DNA of 63,891 nt from Methanomassiliicoccus sp. (lineage in GTDB: Archaea; Thermoplasmatota; Thermoplasmata; Methanomassiliicoccales; Methanomassiliicoccaceae). The stretch is from NCBI GenBank assembly GCA_018262895.1, contig JADFDJ010000012.1, positions 1 through 63,891 on the forward strand. The letters run 5' to 3'. Under the pieces are notes generated by a model that was not told where the DNA came from, made no database searches, and worked only from the letters and a program-made list of their open reading frames with translations. Both the position numbers and the translations under genes were made by a program. Each line of letters begins with the position of its first letter. The first letter of the stretch is position 1. Below are positions 62,701 through 63,891 of this stretch, one piece after another.

Positions 62701-62710
62701 CTATTAATAA
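62701..62710 (+). promoter_or_regulatory. TATA box of the 62733 gene
   Basis: CTATTAATAA is centred about 27 bases before ATG 62733, implying a leaderless mRNA and excluding the longer frame from 62460. Confidence 0.5.
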
Positions 62711-62732
62711 CCTGTTTTTAATCGAGTATCGA

Positions 62733-63773
62733 ATGAAAAAAGATGGCATGTTGGACGTACTTCGTGGTGACCGGTCGCTTTTCAATATTTTCACCCGTGA
62801 GGAGGAGTACCGCGATGGGCTGCGCGACAGCTATGGCAGGTTCCCATACTATGCCAGCGAGGAGAGGAGCATCCGCGAGCCCGTGGTATCGCGATACCTC
62901 AACGAAAAGGGGATGCAGGTCCAATACCCCGATGGACATAACTTCGCCGTCTGCCTGTCCCACGATGTGGACGTCCTATGCCCTCACAACTACTTTCGAA
63001 AGGAACTGGACTCGATACGCTCGTTCACGGTTGGCGACTTCCGGGGGACGATCGATAAGTTGAGCAAACCCAGGGTGGTCCGCCCATTCCTGGATAGCAG
63101 GGAGATCATGGCTTTGGAGGAAAAGTACGGAGCTCGTTCCAGCTTCTACTTCATCGCAGTGGATGGCGGACCTGACCGGTCCTACGATATCAATGAGATC
63201 AAGGATGACCTAAAGTTCATAGATGGTTCTGGCTGGGAGGTGGGCCTGCACGGAAGCCAAGCCGCGCATGCCGACCTCGAGCGGATGATAAAGGAGAAGG
63301 GTCTGCTCGAAGGTGCCCTGGGAAAAGAGGTCGTCGGATATAGGAACCATTTCCTGAGGTTCAAGGTCCCGCTGACCTGGAGGCTTCTGCAGCAGGCCGG
63401 GTTCAAGTACGATACCACCCTGGGCTACGCTGACTGTGCAGGGTTCAGGGGAGGCATGTGCCACCCTTTCTTCCCATATGATCTCGAGGCCGGCACCACC
63501 ATCGATATTATGGAGATCCCTCTGGTCATAATGGACGCTTCACTGTTCCAAAACTACATGAGGCTCGATATACGGGGGGCCTGGGACCTCATCAAAGGTC
63601 TGATCGACGTGGTGGAGGCCCAGAGGGGGACGATGGGTATTCTGTGGCACAACACCAATATGCTGGGCGACACACTGAGACTGTATGAGAAAACATTACA
63701 GTATTGCAGCGACAGGAAGGCGTGGATGCCTACGGGCAAGCAACTTCAACAGGAGATGTCGATCGAGGTCTAA
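62733..63773 (+). CDS. NodB-like polysaccharide deacetylase-family protein
   Basis: 346 residues. C-L-S-H-D-V-D-V-L (catalytic D and metal D, residues about 73-81), R-S-S-F-Y-F-I, G-W-E-V-G-L-H-G-S-Q-A-A-H with two candidate metal His, G-Y-R-N-H-F-L-R-F, T-L-G-Y-A-D-C-A-G-F-R-G-G, and a late L-W-H-N-T. This is the variant deacetylase group often found in surface polysaccharide clusters. No signal peptide; probably cytoplasmic. It diverges from the FemAB-like gene at 61595. Confidence 0.82.
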   Translation: MKKDGMLDVLRGDRSLFNIFTREEEYRDGLRDSYGRFPYYASEERSIREPVVSRYLNEKGMQVQYPDGHNFAVCLSHDVDVLCPHNYFRKELDSIRSFTVGDFRGTIDKLSKPRVVRPFLDSREIMALEEKYGARSSFYFIAVDGGPDRSYDINEIKDDLKFIDGSGWEVGLHGSQAAHADLERMIKEKGLLEGALGKEVVGYRNHFLRFKVPLTWRLLQQAGFKYDTTLGYADCAGFRGGMCHPFFPYDLEAGTTIDIMEIPLVIMDASLFQNYMRLDIRGAWDLIKGLIDVVEAQRGTMGILWHNTNMLGDTLRLYEKTLQYCSDRKAWMPTGKQLQQEMSIEV

Positions 63774-63891
63774 TATCCGAATGCCCCATTACCTCGATAC
63801 TAAAAAGGTTCTTCGATAGCATAATCGTCCTGAGATTGAATTAAAACGCACATTTGGTGGTTTCCCCCCCCCTCAGAAATGGACAAATGAA
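63774..63891. other. Right-edge intergenic tail
   Basis: 118 bases without a gene, ending with a run of nine C (63864-63872). Confidence 0.5.

Noticed and set aside
62460-62732. N-terminal extension of the right-end deacetylase
   Set aside because: It lies antisense to the FemAB-like gene and upstream of the TATA box at 62701-62710.
1-63891. CRISPR arrays, insertion sequences, integrases or att sites
   Set aside because: No regularly spaced repeats, transposase motifs or flanking terminal repeats were seen on either strand.

Overview
This window is archaeal chromosomal DNA carrying a large cell-surface glycan and surface-protein locus. The archaeal signs are TATA-like boxes about 25-27 bases upstream of many start codons (implying short-leader or leaderless mRNAs), Shine-Dalgarno sites matching GGAGGTGAT elsewhere, T-rich 3' ends, and families typical of methanogenic Euryarchaeota (a DUF2206-like membrane protein, a DUF354 protein, modular beta-helix surface proteins). 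Coding DNA is GC-rich by eye and the long spacers are strongly AT-rich. A Thermoplasmatota/Methanomassiliicoccales-like methanogen is possible, but no marker gene fixes this.

Left end (1-9.6 kb) is a mixed housekeeping flank. It holds a GT-C-like membrane protein running off the edge, a 5'-truncated ABC permease, a small dimeric alpha/beta-barrel protein, and a broken VOC/PhnB gene. A HEAT-repeat reading frame is joined by one in-frame amber codon to a zinc-ribbon/PH-like frame. A NodU/CmcH carbamoyltransferase, a duplicated four-helix membrane protein, a GNAT, and an atypical tRNA-Cys followed by a 26-codon ORF with an ideal Shine-Dalgarno site complete this part.

Middle (9.6-40.1 kb) is the first glycan block: a secreted M28 peptidase, NodB-like deacetylase, FemAB-like transferase, a 1154-residue three-module beta-helix surface protein, glycosyltransferases (GT2 and several GT4), a GT4 pseudogene fragment, two flippases, GNAT, a Gfo/Idh/MocA oxidoreductase with a TIM-barrel-like partner, an alpha/alpha-barrel protein, DUF354, UDP-GlcNAc 2-epimerase, two GT-C-like membrane proteins, a formyltransferase/beta-propeller fusion and a CapK-like adenylate-forming enzyme.

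Right part (40.1-63.8 kb) has three tandem beta-helix surface proteins, each behind an AT-rich spacer. They are followed by a FemAB-like protein, a PHP-domain protein, an asparagine-synthetase-like protein without the glutaminase cysteine, a GNAT, a left-handed beta-helix acyltransferase, a third flippase, two GT4 enzymes, a DUF2206-like membrane protein, a UDP-sugar 4-epimerase, a third FemAB-like protein and a second NodB-like deacetylase.

Read together (inference), sugars are activated and epimerised (wecB-like, SDR), assembled by GT2/GT4 enzymes on a lipid, decorated by acetyl, carbamoyl, formyl and possibly aminoacyl groups, flipped by three Wzx-like proteins, and extended or transferred outside by four GT-C-like membrane proteins. 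The modular beta-helix proteins are the obvious exported partners. Genes alternate strands in short groups and several are truncated, which fits a locus assembled by repeated insertion, duplication and decay.
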